Of a DNA stretch of 64,000 nt, positions 1 to 9,000 are shown one piece after another (position 1 is the stretch's first letter; each line of letters begins with the position of its first letter). The notes under the pieces are model-generated. The model saw nothing but the letters and a program-made list of their open reading frames with translations. It made no database searches and had not been told where the DNA came from. Both the position numbers and the translations under genes were made by a program. The DNA is taken from the NCBI RefSeq assembly GCF_000626635.1, contig NZ_CP007451.1, positions 2,480,001 through 2,544,000 on the forward strand. Reading direction: 5' to 3'. The DNA comes from Draconibacterium orientale. GTDB lineage: Bacteria; Bacteroidota; Bacteroidia; Bacteroidales; Prolixibacteraceae.

Positions 1-1103
1 AGGCGAAGAAAACCGTCGCCGCCAATTCCAAAACGCCCGCCATCGTTTAGTGCCACACCCGCTTTTTCAACGGTGAATTTTGCCAGCTCATCGTTTTTCA
101 TGCCATAATCCGAGAAATCCATCCAGATCAGGTAAGTGGCTTCCGGTTTCATTACTTTAACGCGCGGAAGTTTTTCCTGTACAAATTTTTCAAGCAGCTG
201 ATAATTTCCCCACAGGTAATCGAGCAGCTGTTCCAGCCATTCGTCGCCGTGTGTATAAGCGGCTTCCAATGCTACCGAGCCAAAAATATTTCCCATTCCC
301 AGATGTCCAACGCCAATGGTGCGCTCGTAAGCTGCCAGTTTTCGTTTGTTCGGAATGATTACCAGCGATGAGGTAAGCCCTGCAACATTAAATGTTTTAC
401 TTGGTGCCATACTAACCATGCAGTTCTGCGCCACCTCTTCCGAGATGCTGGCTAATGGAATGTGTTTATGGCCGTTGTAAATCAGGTCCGAATGAATTTC
501 ATCCGAAATAATCATGATATCATTTTCCAGGCAGATAGCTGTCAGTGCAACCAGTTCTTCGCGTGTCCAAACCATTCCTCCTGGATTTTGCGGATTACAA
601 AGCAGCAACAGTTTGGTGTTTTCGTCGATCTTCGATTTCAGATCTTCCAGATCGAATGTATAACGACCATTTTCTTTTTTCAGCGGATTCTCGATCATTT
701 TCCGGTTGGTGCCTTTCACGCTGTCGAAGAACGGGAAATAAACCGGTGGCTGAACGATAACACCGTCGCCCGGTTTTGAAAAGCTTTCAATTGCATAAGT
801 CAGTCCTGCCACAACACCCGGACTGAACGAGATCCATTCTTTTTTGATGTCCCACTGATGGCGCCGGCTCATCCAGTTAATCACTGCTTCGTAGTAGGAA
901 TCGGGGCGGAATGTGTAACCAAAAATCTCGTGTTCGGCACGTTTTTTTATGGCATCAACAATAAAATCGGGTGTTTTAAAATCCATGTCGGCCACCCAAA
1001 GTGGCAGTGCATTGGCCGAGTTGAAAAATTGTTCGAGTGCATCGTGTTTTAGGCAGTTGGTTCCTTTGCGCGGAACTATTTCGTCGAAATTGTATTGTTG
1101 CAT
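1..1103 (-). CDS. PatB/MalY-type PLP-dependent C-S lyase (3' part cut by window edge)
   Basis: The gene runs off the left edge, so about 367 codons are visible and the C-terminus is missing. It starts MQQYNFDEIVPRKGTNCLKH and continues with the PLWVADMDF motif typical of the MalY/PatB branch of class I/II aminotransferases. The PLP-binding lysine is in MAPSKTFNVAGL (about Lys236), and an NPQNPGG motif precedes it. Family members are cytoplasmic PLP enzymes that beta-eliminate cystathionine or cysteine to pyruvate, ammonia and a thiol; the exact substrate cannot be told here. It lies 43 bp downstream of the ComB-like gene on the same strand, so the two are probably cotranscribed, which suggests sulfur metabolism. 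Confidence 0.88.
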   Translation of the reverse strand, partial: MQQYNFDEIVPRKGTNCLKHDALEQFFNSANALPLWVADMDFKTPDFIVDAIKKRAEHEIFGYTFRPDSYYEAVINWMSRRHQWDIKKEWISFSPGVVAGLTYAIESFSKPGDGVIVQPPVYFPFFDSVKGTNRKMIENPLKKENGRYTFDLEDLKSKIDENTKLLLLCNPQNPGGMVWTREELVALTAICLENDIMIISDEIHSDLIYNGHKHIPLASISEEVAQNCMVSMAPSKTFNVAGLTSSLVIIPNKRKLAAYERTIGVGHLGMGNIFGSVALEAAYTHGDEWLEQLLDYLWGNYQLLEKFVQEKLPRVKVMKPEATYLIWMDFSDYGMKNDELAKFTVEKAGVALNDGGRFGIGGDGFLR

Positions 1104-1146
1104 TGTTACAAGGCTTTTGTTATTCCTTATTGTATCGGTAAAACGG

Positions 1147-1836
1147 TTAAATTTTAAGCTTCCGAAGATAATTTAAATCGCCAACCTTTTCAACTTTCAG
1201 TATAAAATCAAAACGGTTTAAATCCATGCACAGGTGAAAATCGCTTTCGGGCGACCAGCTTTCGGTAGCCGGATCGAAAAAACGGGCGCCATCGGTTTCT
1301 TTAATCTTTTGTACCATTGCCGGAAAATCGTTTGGCCGGCCTTCCAGTTCTTTTTTTATGTATTCGGCGCAAAGCGAGTCTTCGGCGGTGGGGTAGCGGC
1401 AGGCAAATCCCATGCATACCAGCGATACTTCTTTTGGATTGGTTTTTCGAATGTAATTAACAATAGCGCCTGCATTTACAAAACTGCCGGTAATTATTTC
1501 GTCGGCATTTATGGCATTTGTAATTCCCTGTGTGCCCGAACTTGTGGTCTGAACCATTGTTTTGGCTGTAATAACTGCATTGTTAATATGTGTTGGCGAA
1601 TTCCCAAAATCAAAACCTTCCGGTTTTCGCTCATGTCGCTCGCCAATTAAAAGGTAACCGGGATTATCCTTTTTTAAGCGATAAGCCAAATCGATATCAC
1701 CAACCGGAATAATGGTTTCGACTCCTTTATTAATGGCATAGCAGGCTGTGGAAAAGGCCCGCAAAACATCGATAATAATAACTGTTCCTTTTGCTTCTCT
1801 GGCACCTTCTGCGAGATGCAGGATATTGATATGCAT
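1147..1836 (-). CDS. comB: ComB-like 2-phosphosulfolactate phosphatase family protein
   Basis: This 229-residue protein has the ComB landmarks: IIDVLRAFSTACYAINKG near the N-terminus and GERHERKPEGFDFGNSP around residues 64-80. In methanogens ComB is a magnesium-dependent phosphatase that makes sulfolactate from phosphosulfolactate for coenzyme M. Bacteria often carry it without that pathway, so the true substrate here is uncertain; sulfonate metabolism is an inference. The length fits the family. It is the upstream gene of a likely two-gene operon with the PLP C-S lyase. No clear promoter box was found just upstream on this strand. Confidence 0.8.
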   Translation of the reverse strand: MHINILHLAEGAREAKGTVIIIDVLRAFSTACYAINKGVETIIPVGDIDLAYRLKKDNPGYLLIGERHERKPEGFDFGNSPTHINNAVITAKTMVQTTSSGTQGITNAINADEIITGSFVNAGAIVNYIRKTNPKEVSLVCMGFACRYPTAEDSLCAEYIKKELEGRPNDFPAMVQKIKETDGARFFDPATESWSPESDFHLCMDLNRFDFILKVEKVGDLNYLRKLKI

Positions 1837-1892
1837 ATTTTACTATTTATTTAGAAATTACTAAAAATTATTTAACACGCCATAAATGAAAA

Positions 1893-1908
1893 TGGCACGA
1901 AAATTGTG
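1893..1908 (+). promoter_or_regulatory. Sigma-54-like -24/-12 element upstream of secreted paralogue 1
   Basis: TGGCACGAAAATTGTG matches the sigma-54 pattern TGGCACG-N4-TTGC except for T at the last position of the -12 dinucleotide. It lies about 200 bp upstream of the gene at 2101. An equivalent element occurs at 3017, about 200 bp upstream of the second paralogue. Confidence 0.35.
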
Positions 1909-2027
1909 TTTCAAAGTGTCTTCTTTACATAAAGCCTTTTAATAAGGATGTTGTGCAAATTTATAAAAATATATAGTTGGGCTGAATGTTAAATTATCAC
2001 AACATTTTTAATTATTTTAATATGTTA

Positions 2028-2060
2028 TTTGACATGCATGCTGTAAAACATGTATGTTTG
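2028..2060 (+). promoter_or_regulatory. Bacteroidota housekeeping promoter of secreted paralogue 1
   Basis: TTTG at 2028-2031, a 21-bp spacer and TATGTTTG at 2053-2060 match the consensus TTTG-N19-21-TAnnTTTG. The spacer carries a near-direct repeat (ACATGCATG/ACATGTATG, 16 bp apart). Transcription would start near 2067, leaving a leader of about 35 nt before ATG 2101. Confidence 0.7.
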
Positions 2061-2100
2061 CAGAGTGATTTTAAAATGAAAACAATTTAAGAAAATAGTT

Positions 2101-2685
2101 ATGAAAACAATTAAATTTTTAACAACAGTGTTGGCGCTGGCAATTGTAGCAGTTGCATCGGCCGTAGAGAAACCGAAAATGGATATCGTACCTTTGTCAG
2201 AGGATAGAGCGGTTGTTTCTATTCTTAATGGAGGTGAGGCATTGTTCGAGTTGAGCATTCGTGCTAAAGATGGAGAGTTGGTGTATTATAAAGAATCTGC
2301 AAGTCCAGCTCTTACTTATCAGAAGATTTTTGATTTTAAAAATATTGAAGATGGTGATTATTCAATGGATCTTCGCGTAAACGATACTCGTTTGGTGAGA
2401 GACATTAATATTTCTTCAAAAGGTATTGTTGTGGGTGAGTCGAAAATGAGAATTGATCCTTACTTCGGATTTGCAAACAATGTATTAAAGCTTACCTATT
2501 TAAATTTCGACAACGAAAAGCTGAGTTTGAATATTTATGATGAGAGCGGTTTGGTGTATGCGTCGAAATTGGGTCAGGATTTTAATGTTGCAACAGGTTT
2601 TGATCTTTCGGCTTTGGATGCTGGTCGGTACGAAGTAATATTGACTTCAGGAAATAATGACTTTTTGTTTAGTTTAGAAAAATAG
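2101..2685 (+). CDS. Small secreted two-domain protein, paralogue 1 of 5 (unrecognised family)
   Basis: A 194-residue protein with a cleavable signal peptide (MKTIKFLTTVLALAIVAVAS, cleavage near residue 20). The mature part looks like two related beta-rich units of about 80 residues. Each has an LxIxDxxGxLxY strand pair followed by DF/DLSxLxxGxY and closing strands; the units are joined by a linker with the motif RIDPYF. I do not recognise a named family; Ig-like sandwiches are plausible. It is very close to the next gene (3219) and more distantly related to genes at 4306, 34398 and 35392. It has its own promoter and terminator. Probably periplasmic or surface exposed; no lipobox and no type IX sorting tail is visible. 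Confidence 0.75.
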   Translation: MKTIKFLTTVLALAIVAVASAVEKPKMDIVPLSEDRAVVSILNGGEALFELSIRAKDGELVYYKESASPALTYQKIFDFKNIEDGDYSMDLRVNDTRLVRDINISSKGIVVGESKMRIDPYFGFANNVLKLTYLNFDNEKLSLNIYDESGLVYASKLGQDFNVATGFDLSALDAGRYEVILTSGNNDFLFSLEK

Positions 2686-2708
2686 ATTAGAAAATGTTAT
2701 TGGTTTAA

Positions 2709-2739
2709 GAGGCTGTCGGGAATTCCGGCAGCCTTTTTT
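2709..2739 (+). terminator. Rho-independent terminator after paralogue 1
   Basis: The stem GGCTGTCGG/CCGGCAGCC has one G-T wobble, loop AATT, followed by TTTTTTG. Confidence 0.8.
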
Positions 2740-3016
2740 GTTTTTTAATCCGGCTTTAAGTCGGATTTTTTTATTAGCTGTTTGAAAAAGCGGGGTGTGT
2801 TTTTACGAGGAGGAGAATTGCGGATTGGTAGTTGGTTTTATGTTGGTGGGGTTTTGGTGTTTTTAGGAGTGAAAAGTTGTGGTTGGTGTTGTTGTCGAGA
2901 GCGACTTGTTGGAGTCGTTAGTGCTTGAAAATAAAGACTATAAGGTATTGTAATCGACTGAATTAACGATTTTTTGAGAATATGCTAAGATATGTTTAAT
3001 ATGGCTGTATTCTAAA
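2740..3016. other. Intergenic stretch without recognisable features
   Basis: A G/T-rich stretch between the terminator of paralogue 1 and the sigma-54-like element of paralogue 2. No reading frame, hairpin or repeat stood out. Confidence 0.5.
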
Positions 3017-3032
3017 TGGCACGATAATTGTT
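3017..3032 (+). promoter_or_regulatory. Sigma-54-like element upstream of secreted paralogue 2
   Basis: TGGCACGATAATTGTT shares TGGCACGA and AATTGT with the element at 1893 and sits at the same distance (about 200 bp) from its gene. Confidence 0.35.
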
Positions 3033-3150
3033 AAGCGCCAATTTCGCCGTAATAAGGCTTGGAAACAAGCATGTTAACGCTGTGTTAATAATCTTGATGT
3101 TAAGCCGAATGTTAAATATAATGCAGTTAATTAATTTTTTTAACATGTTA

Positions 3151-3183
3151 TTTGGCATGTATGCTGTAAAACATATATGTTTG
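3151..3183 (+). promoter_or_regulatory. Bacteroidota housekeeping promoter of secreted paralogue 2
   Basis: TTTG 3151-3154, a 21-bp spacer, and TATGTTTG 3176-3183. The spacer is almost identical to that of paralogue 1. A possible ATG at 3177 lies inside the -7 box, so it cannot be the translation start. Confidence 0.72.
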
Positions 3184-3218
3184 TAGTGTCATTCAATGTT
3201 AAACAAAAAAGAATGGTT

Positions 3219-3803
3219 ATGAAAACAATTAAATTATTATCTACAGTATTGGCAGTTGCGATTGTAGCAGTTGCAACAGCCGTTGAGAAGCCAAAAATGA
3301 GTGTAACTCCGTTGTCAGCCGACAAAGCGGTAGTAACAATTCAAAACAACAATGCATCCTTGTTCGAATTGAGCATTCATGCCCAGGATGGCGAGTTGGT
3401 TTATTACAAGCAAACAACAAAGCCATTGAGTTCTTACCAAAAGATTTATGATTTCAAAAATCTTAAAAACGGAAATTATTCCATGAATCTTCGCGTAAAC
3501 GACACGCGTTTAATCCAGGATATCCAGGTAGCATCAAATGGTATCTATGTAGGCGATTCAAAATTAAGAATTGATCCTTACTTTGCTTTTGCCAACGATG
3601 TTTTGAAACTTTCTTATTTGAACTTCGATGAGGAAAGATTAAGCTTGAACATTTACGATGAAAACGGTTTGGTTTATAAGTCGGATTTGGGAAAAGCGTT
3701 TAATGTAGCTTCAGGATACGATCTTTCAGCTTTGAAAGGTGGAAAGTACGAAGTGATTTTGAGTTCTTTGAATAATGAATTTACGTTTAGTTTAGAAAAA
3801 TAG
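3219..3803 (+). CDS. Small secreted two-domain protein, paralogue 2 of 5
   Basis: With the start at ATG 3219 the protein is 194 residues, begins MKTIKLLSTVLAVAIVAVAT, and aligns end to end with paralogue 1. The in-frame ATG at 3177 lies inside the promoter and is rejected. A signal peptide is followed by two related beta-rich units joined by RIDPYFAFANDVLKLSYLN, and the C-terminus FTFSLEK matches FLFSLEK of paralogue 1. The high similarity, matching promoters and matching terminators point to a recent tandem duplication of a whole transcription unit. Function unknown; an abundant exported or periplasmic structural or binding protein is a guess. Confidence 0.75.
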   Translation: MKTIKLLSTVLAVAIVAVATAVEKPKMSVTPLSADKAVVTIQNNNASLFELSIHAQDGELVYYKQTTKPLSSYQKIYDFKNLKNGNYSMNLRVNDTRLIQDIQVASNGIYVGDSKLRIDPYFAFANDVLKLSYLNFDEERLSLNIYDENGLVYKSDLGKAFNVASGYDLSALKGGKYEVILSSLNNEFTFSLEK

Positions 3804-3828
3804 TCAGAAAATGTTATTGATTTAGATA

Positions 3829-3858
3829 AGGCTGTCAGCGATTAACTGATAGCCTTTT
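3829..3858 (+). terminator. Rho-independent terminator after paralogue 2
   Basis: The stem GGCTGTCAG/CTGATAGCC is followed by TTTTTTT. It is a diverged copy of the terminator at 2709. Confidence 0.8.
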
Positions 3859-3997
3859 TTTATCTTTTATTTTCTGGTTAATGGTTAAAACCCTGCAATT
3901 TTATTGCCGCTGCTTTAGTTTCTTAAATTTCCATTATAAAAGGAAGTAGATTTGAGTACAGAGATTTGAGTATTGAGACTCACTTTCTTTTTCTCTC

Positions 3998-4074
3998 TAC
4001 TCATTACTCAATACTCATTACTCAATACTCATTACTCAATACTCATTACTCAATACTTAATGCTCAATACTCAT
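3998..4074. repeat. 14-bp tandem repeat (heptamer doublet)
   Basis: Four perfect tandem copies of ACTCATTACTCAAT (3999-4054) are followed by one or two degenerate copies up to about 4074. The unit is itself two related heptamers, ACTCATT and ACTCAAT. It lies between paralogues 2 and 3; the rest of this 500-bp gap shows nothing else recognisable. Confidence 0.85.
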
Positions 4075-4305
4075 GTATGTTTTGTCAATTATTCTTTTTT
4101 GAATTTCATTCAATCTTAAAACTATGTACTTCCATTGCATAGTAGTTTATTTATCCCTGCTTTTTGATGTTGGAGCCGGTTGTTGAGATCGGTTTTTTTT
4201 GTGTTGACCGACGCTAACTTGCCGTTGGTCGACTAATTGCCAAATGGCGTAACGAAAGGTGCTGTTTTTGTGTCTATTAAGTAAGAAACAATTAAATGAA
4301 AAGTC

Positions 4306-4887
4306 ATGAAAACAAAATTTTGGACTGTTATAGTCCTGGCATTTTTTGTTGCAGGAGCGGCAAGTGCCACCGAGTTACCCAAAATGGAATTTGTACAGGT
4401 GAAAGAAAACACGGCAATGCTTGCCTATAGTTTTTCTCACGAAGCACCCTTGCAGGTGAGTCTTACCAATTTCGACGGAGAAGTGCTATACCACAAAGAA
4501 ACCGAGCATCAGACCGAGTTTAAAAAAATGTTTGATTTTTCGGGGTTGGGCGATGGGCTGTATTGTGTTAGTATCAATTACGGCAATCAGAGTATAAACC
4601 GTGTTGTGAAAGTAGAGGATAAGAAAATTAGCGTAAGTAACGCAACGTTTTGTTACGAGCCCTATTTTAGGGTAAAAGGGAAAATGGTGAATGTGTCGTT
4701 TCTAAATACCAGGAATAAGCCGGTGTATGTAAATATATACCAAAACGGAGAACATATCGACGGGTCGAATCTTGGCCGCGATGTGAGTATTCAAACCCGC
4801 CTGGATTTTAGCCATTTAAAAAGAGGTACCTACGAAGTAGTGTTAACCGACTGCGTGAAAGATCACCGATATACACTAAAATTATAA
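4306..4887 (+). CDS. Small secreted two-domain protein, paralogue 3 of 5
   Basis: A 193-residue protein with the signal peptide MKTKFWTVIVLAFFVAGAAS and the same two-unit layout as its upstream neighbours: LQVSLTNFDGEVLYHKE, then DFSGLGDGLY, linker CYEPYF (for RIDPYF), then VYVNIYQNGEHI and DFSHLKRGTYEVVL. It is much more diverged than paralogues 1 and 2, and its upstream region lacks their paired promoter elements. Probably an older duplicate under separate control. Function unknown. Confidence 0.7.
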   Translation: MKTKFWTVIVLAFFVAGAASATELPKMEFVQVKENTAMLAYSFSHEAPLQVSLTNFDGEVLYHKETEHQTEFKKMFDFSGLGDGLYCVSINYGNQSINRVVKVEDKKISVSNATFCYEPYFRVKGKMVNVSFLNTRNKPVYVNIYQNGEHIDGSNLGRDVSIQTRLDFSHLKRGTYEVVLTDCVKDHRYTLKL

Positions 4888-5167
4888 AAATGGTGTTTTT
4901 AATCTGTAATTGTTGACTCCCCGACTTTCTTTATTTGCCCAACGAAAGTATCAGCTTTGCAAGGTTTTGTAGAGCTTTTTTTGTTTTTGTAGTTCTGTGT
5001 GTTCGTATTGTTGTGCATTTGCTGTCGCAATGTCTTTTATCTAGTCGTTGGAAACGAAAGAAATCTGCTGAAGCCTGTAATTTAAATCATAAAAGTGCAC
5101 CAACAATATTAAACGATTTTATGCTTTGTAAGTCCAAAGCAATGTTCTCTTAAAATTTTACTGCAAG
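4888..5167. other. Intergenic stretch before the export locus
   Basis: No terminator, promoter or gene is convincing here. A 72-codon frame (4935-5153) has no homologous feel or initiation signal and is treated as spurious. Confidence 0.5.
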
Positions 5168-6061
5168 GTGCATATTAAAATAGAAAATCTAAACAAAATT
5201 TACAAGGGAGGCAGTTACGCTGTTAATAACCTCAACCTTGAAATTCCAAATGGTATGTTTGGCCTTTTGGGTCCAAACGGGGCTGGAAAATCAACCCTTA
5301 TGCGCATTTTGGTAACCCTGATGAAACCAACAAGCGGCAAAGTATATTTCAACGATTACGAACTTTCGAAACATCGCCGCGAAATTCGCTCGATGTTGGG
5401 TTATTTACCTCAGGATTTTAGTTTTTTCTCGAAACTAAAAACTTCGGAGTTTTTAGATTATGCCGCCCGTTTGGCGGGGATGAAAAGCGGAACAGCACGA
5501 CGAAGTGCGGTTGATCAAATGCTGGAAGAAGTGGGTTTGTTTGAAGTGCGCGACCGGAATGCCAATAAACTTTCGGGCGGTATGAAACGCCGCTTGGGAA
5601 TTGCCCAGGCGCTGATAAACGATCCGAAGATTATTATTGTGGATGAGCCTACCACCGGCCTCGATCCCGAAGAACGTATTCGTTTCCGTAACCTGCTTTC
5701 AACCATTAGTACCCGCGACGTAATTATCATCCTGTCAACACATATTGTTGGCGATATTTCGAGTACCTGCGATAATATGGCATTACTCAACCAGGGGAAA
5801 CTGGCTTTTGCCGGATCGCCCGAGCAGCTCGTAAAACAAGCCGAAGGCCATGTTTGGCAGATTGAAGCTACCGAACAGGAGTACCTGGAAATAAACGAAA
5901 AATATCCTGTAATCTCTACCATCCCGATCGATGGTGGCTGGGAAGTGCAGGTTGTTGCCAATGAGATTGACGGGTATCAGGGAAAACCCATGGAACCGAA
6001 CCTGGAGCACGCTTATGTGCATTTTATGGAAAACAAACTAAACCAATGGTCTAACGCTTAA
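5168..6061 (+). CDS. ABC transporter ATP-binding protein (first gene of export locus)
   Basis: A 297-residue nucleotide-binding domain starting at GTG 5168. Walker A GPNGAGKS is at residues 35-42, Q-loop Gln82, signature LSGGM at 135-139, Walker B IIIVDE at 155-160, and the switch histidine in STHI at 192. All catalytic elements are intact. The sequence is of the ABC-2/drug-export ATPase type and is clearly paralogous to the ATPase domain at the end of the RND fusion protein encoded at 15682-20403 (shared GMFGLLGPNGAGKST, GLDP-ERIRFRNLL and STHI). It ends 10 bp before the permease gene and should energise it. Confidence 0.93.
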   Translation: MHIKIENLNKIYKGGSYAVNNLNLEIPNGMFGLLGPNGAGKSTLMRILVTLMKPTSGKVYFNDYELSKHRREIRSMLGYLPQDFSFFSKLKTSEFLDYAARLAGMKSGTARRSAVDQMLEEVGLFEVRDRNANKLSGGMKRRLGIAQALINDPKIIIVDEPTTGLDPEERIRFRNLLSTISTRDVIIILSTHIVGDISSTCDNMALLNQGKLAFAGSPEQLVKQAEGHVWQIEATEQEYLEINEKYPVISTIPIDGGWEVQVVANEIDGYQGKPMEPNLEHAYVHFMENKLNQWSNA

Positions 6062-6071
6062 AACCGGATAA

Positions 6072-9000
6072 ATGATTTCGTTACATAATATATTTTCGAT
6101 AGCAAAATACGAGCGGAAAACACTTTTTCGCAGCTGGTTTTTCCGCATATTCAGTATTCTTTCGTTGCTGGTACTGTTCGGATTAAACTTCGGAATGGTG
6201 ATTGAAGGCGGTGGCGGCGAAAGCTGGGCCATTCGAGCGATTCCGAGTGCAATCCCGTATTTTAATTTGCTGATTTTAAATGTGGCTCAGGCAGTAATTG
6301 CGGTGTTTCTGGCCTCCGACTTTTTAAAACGCGATAAAAAATTGGATACCACCGAGGTAATATACATGCGGTCGATGACCAACGGCGAATACGTTATCGG
6401 AAAAACACTGGGCAACATGCAGGTGTTTATGATTCTGAATATAGCGGTGGTTATCCTGGCACTTATTTTTAATGCGCTGGCAAAAGGTACTCCCATCGAT
6501 TGGGTTTCGTACGGCGTGTATTTGGTGCTGATAAGTATTCCAACCCTTGTTTTTATTATGGGGCTGTCGTTTTTGCTGATGAGCGTAATCCGCAACCAGG
6601 CCATCACTTTTGTGTTGGTGTTGGGGTATATCGGGATTACCCTCTTTCTTTTACAGGCCAAATATTATTACATTTTCGATTATATGGCCTTTAACATTCC
6701 CATGTTAAGTTCCGATATTATTGGATTTAGTAATCTTAGTGTAATTCTTATTCATCGCGGCATATATTTCGGACTGGGTTCAGGCTTCATTTTCCTTACC
6801 ATTTTCTTGCTGAAACGTTTACCTCAGTCGGAGGCAATGACCTACGTTTCGCTTATTTTTAGTGTTGTATTTATTGGTGGTGCCGGCTTTCTGGCTTTTA
6901 ATCACATTAATAGTTTCAAAAAAACAGCAGCTTTACGTGCTGATATTATCGAGCTGAATAATCAATATGTAAGCGAGCCGCTGGCCGATGTGCTTTCGCA
7001 CGATATTGTGCTCGATCATAACGGCGAATCGTTGAGTGTGCAATCGGCAATAATGCTGAAAAACAATTTGCAGCAGCCTTTGTCGAAACTGATTTTTAGT
7101 TTGAATGCAGGCCTGGAAATTACCGATCTGAAAGTAAACGGAAAAACAACACCGTTTTTACGCGAAGATCATCTGGTTATCGTTTCCGATCAGCCTGGTT
7201 TACAACCGGGCGATAGTGTAAAAGTTGAATTTTCCTACAACGGAACTATCGATGAAGCGTATTGTTACCTGGATATCGACGAAGAATTACGGCAGGAAAA
7301 ATACGGACAATTTGTATTGAATGTTGACAAGCGTTATGCTTTTGTAACGCCCGATTATGTGTTGCTTACGCGCGAAGCCAACTGGTATCCGAAAGTTGGT
7401 GTTACCTATAGCACGGAAGATGTAAGTTGGTACAAACCCGGGTTTGTGGATTATTCGTTAACCGTTAACACAAAAGAAGGATTACAAGCGGTTTCGGAAG
7501 GTGAAAGGACAGAGGTTTCGGCAGGTAAGTTCCATTTTGAGCCGCAAACACCGCTCACACAACTTTCGCTGGCCATTGGTAATTACGAATATAAAAGTCT
7601 GGAGCATAATGATTTTGAATTTGGCATCTGGCTAATCGAGGGGCACGACCATTTCAGCAATGCTTTCCCGGAATCGAAAGATACGTTGGCCTCAATAATT
7701 TCCGAACGTTTCGAAGATTTTAAGCGGGGTTATAATCTCGAGTACAATTCCGAGAAATTGGCATTGGTTGAAGTTCCCGCGCAGTTTAAAACCTACGAGC
7801 GCATGTGGACATCGGTGCAGGAAGTTATTCAGCCTGGGCAGGTGCTCATTCAGGAAAAAGGCTACATGTTTCGCGAAGCTGATTTTGAAAAGCAAAAAGA
7901 ACGAATGGGGCGCTGGAGAGGCCGTGGCGGCGGTGCCGAAATGACCGATGAAGATAAAGAGTTGCGCGTTCTTGAGCAGTTTCTCGAGAAATTTACCGAA
8001 GAAAATGAAACCGAACGCCGCTGGTCGCGCGGAGAAATGAGCATGGAGCAGTCGCCAAATCCGTATTTTATTTTTCCTTGGTTGTACAATTTTCAAAACA
8101 ATATTCAATCGGATAAATGGCCGATTACCAACCGCGTTTTCGAGGCTTATCTAAAAAGTCAGTCCACCGATATGCGATCGCTGTTTATGAGTAGCATGAG
8201 TGGCGAAAGCCCCGAGATTATGGCAAATATCGCCCTGCAGGATTATTCGTTCGAAGAAATTCTTGCTGATCCTGACCAAAGCGATATCATAAACAGCGTA
8301 ATTAAACTGAAAGGCGATGTGCTTTTCTCTACCATAAAACTGGAGGCTGGTGAAGAAGATTTTGAAGATTTTCTGCGCGGTGTGCTGGAAAAGTACAAGT
8401 ACCAGAATATTTCGTTTGAGGAATTTGACGAAGAAATAAAAGACCGGTTTGGTATCGAGCTGGAACCGATGATGAACAGCTGGTTTACAGCAAAAGCATT
8501 GCCGGGCTACCTGGTTTCGCCCATAAAGGGTGTAAAGGTAAAATCGGGAGATGCCATGAAAACCATGATCTCGTTGAAAGTAACCAACTTTTCGGATGTT
8601 GATGGTTTGGTAAAACTCACTTTCCGGCTTGCAGGTGGTGGCGGCGGCCGTGGCTTTGGCCCTCCGGGAATGGGCTCGGAAGATACCGTAGATAAGCTGA
8701 TTGAATTGGCAGCTCACCAAACCAAAGAAATGAGCTACCTTTTTGATGGTGTGCCACGTATGGTGATTTTTAACTCTTTAACATCGAAGAACGTTCCGCA
8801 AACCTATATGGAAATGTTTCGCGAAGTGGAAGAAGACCTGAAAGCCAGAGTGTGGGAGGGAGAGCGTATCAGTTCAACACCGGTTCAAACAAAACTGCCT
8901 AATGAAGAAATTGTGGATAACGAAGATCCGGGCTTTGAAATAACCGAAAATCACCAGGTTAGCTTGCTCGAAAAACTAATCGTAAAAGAGGAAGAAACAA

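Noticed and set aside
3177-3218. Upstream in-frame start of secreted paralogue 2
   Set aside because: The ATG lies inside the TATGTTTG promoter box, and ATG 3219 aligns with the start of paralogue 1.
3998-4074. CRISPR-like short repeat
   Set aside because: It is a simple 14-bp tandem repeat without spacers.
4935-5153. 72-codon frame before the ABC ATPase
   Set aside because: No signal, no promoter and unlike gene composition; probably noncoding leader.
7692-8720. Long antisense frames inside the permease fusion gene
   Set aside because: They result from codon bias of the sense gene; no starts or homologous features.
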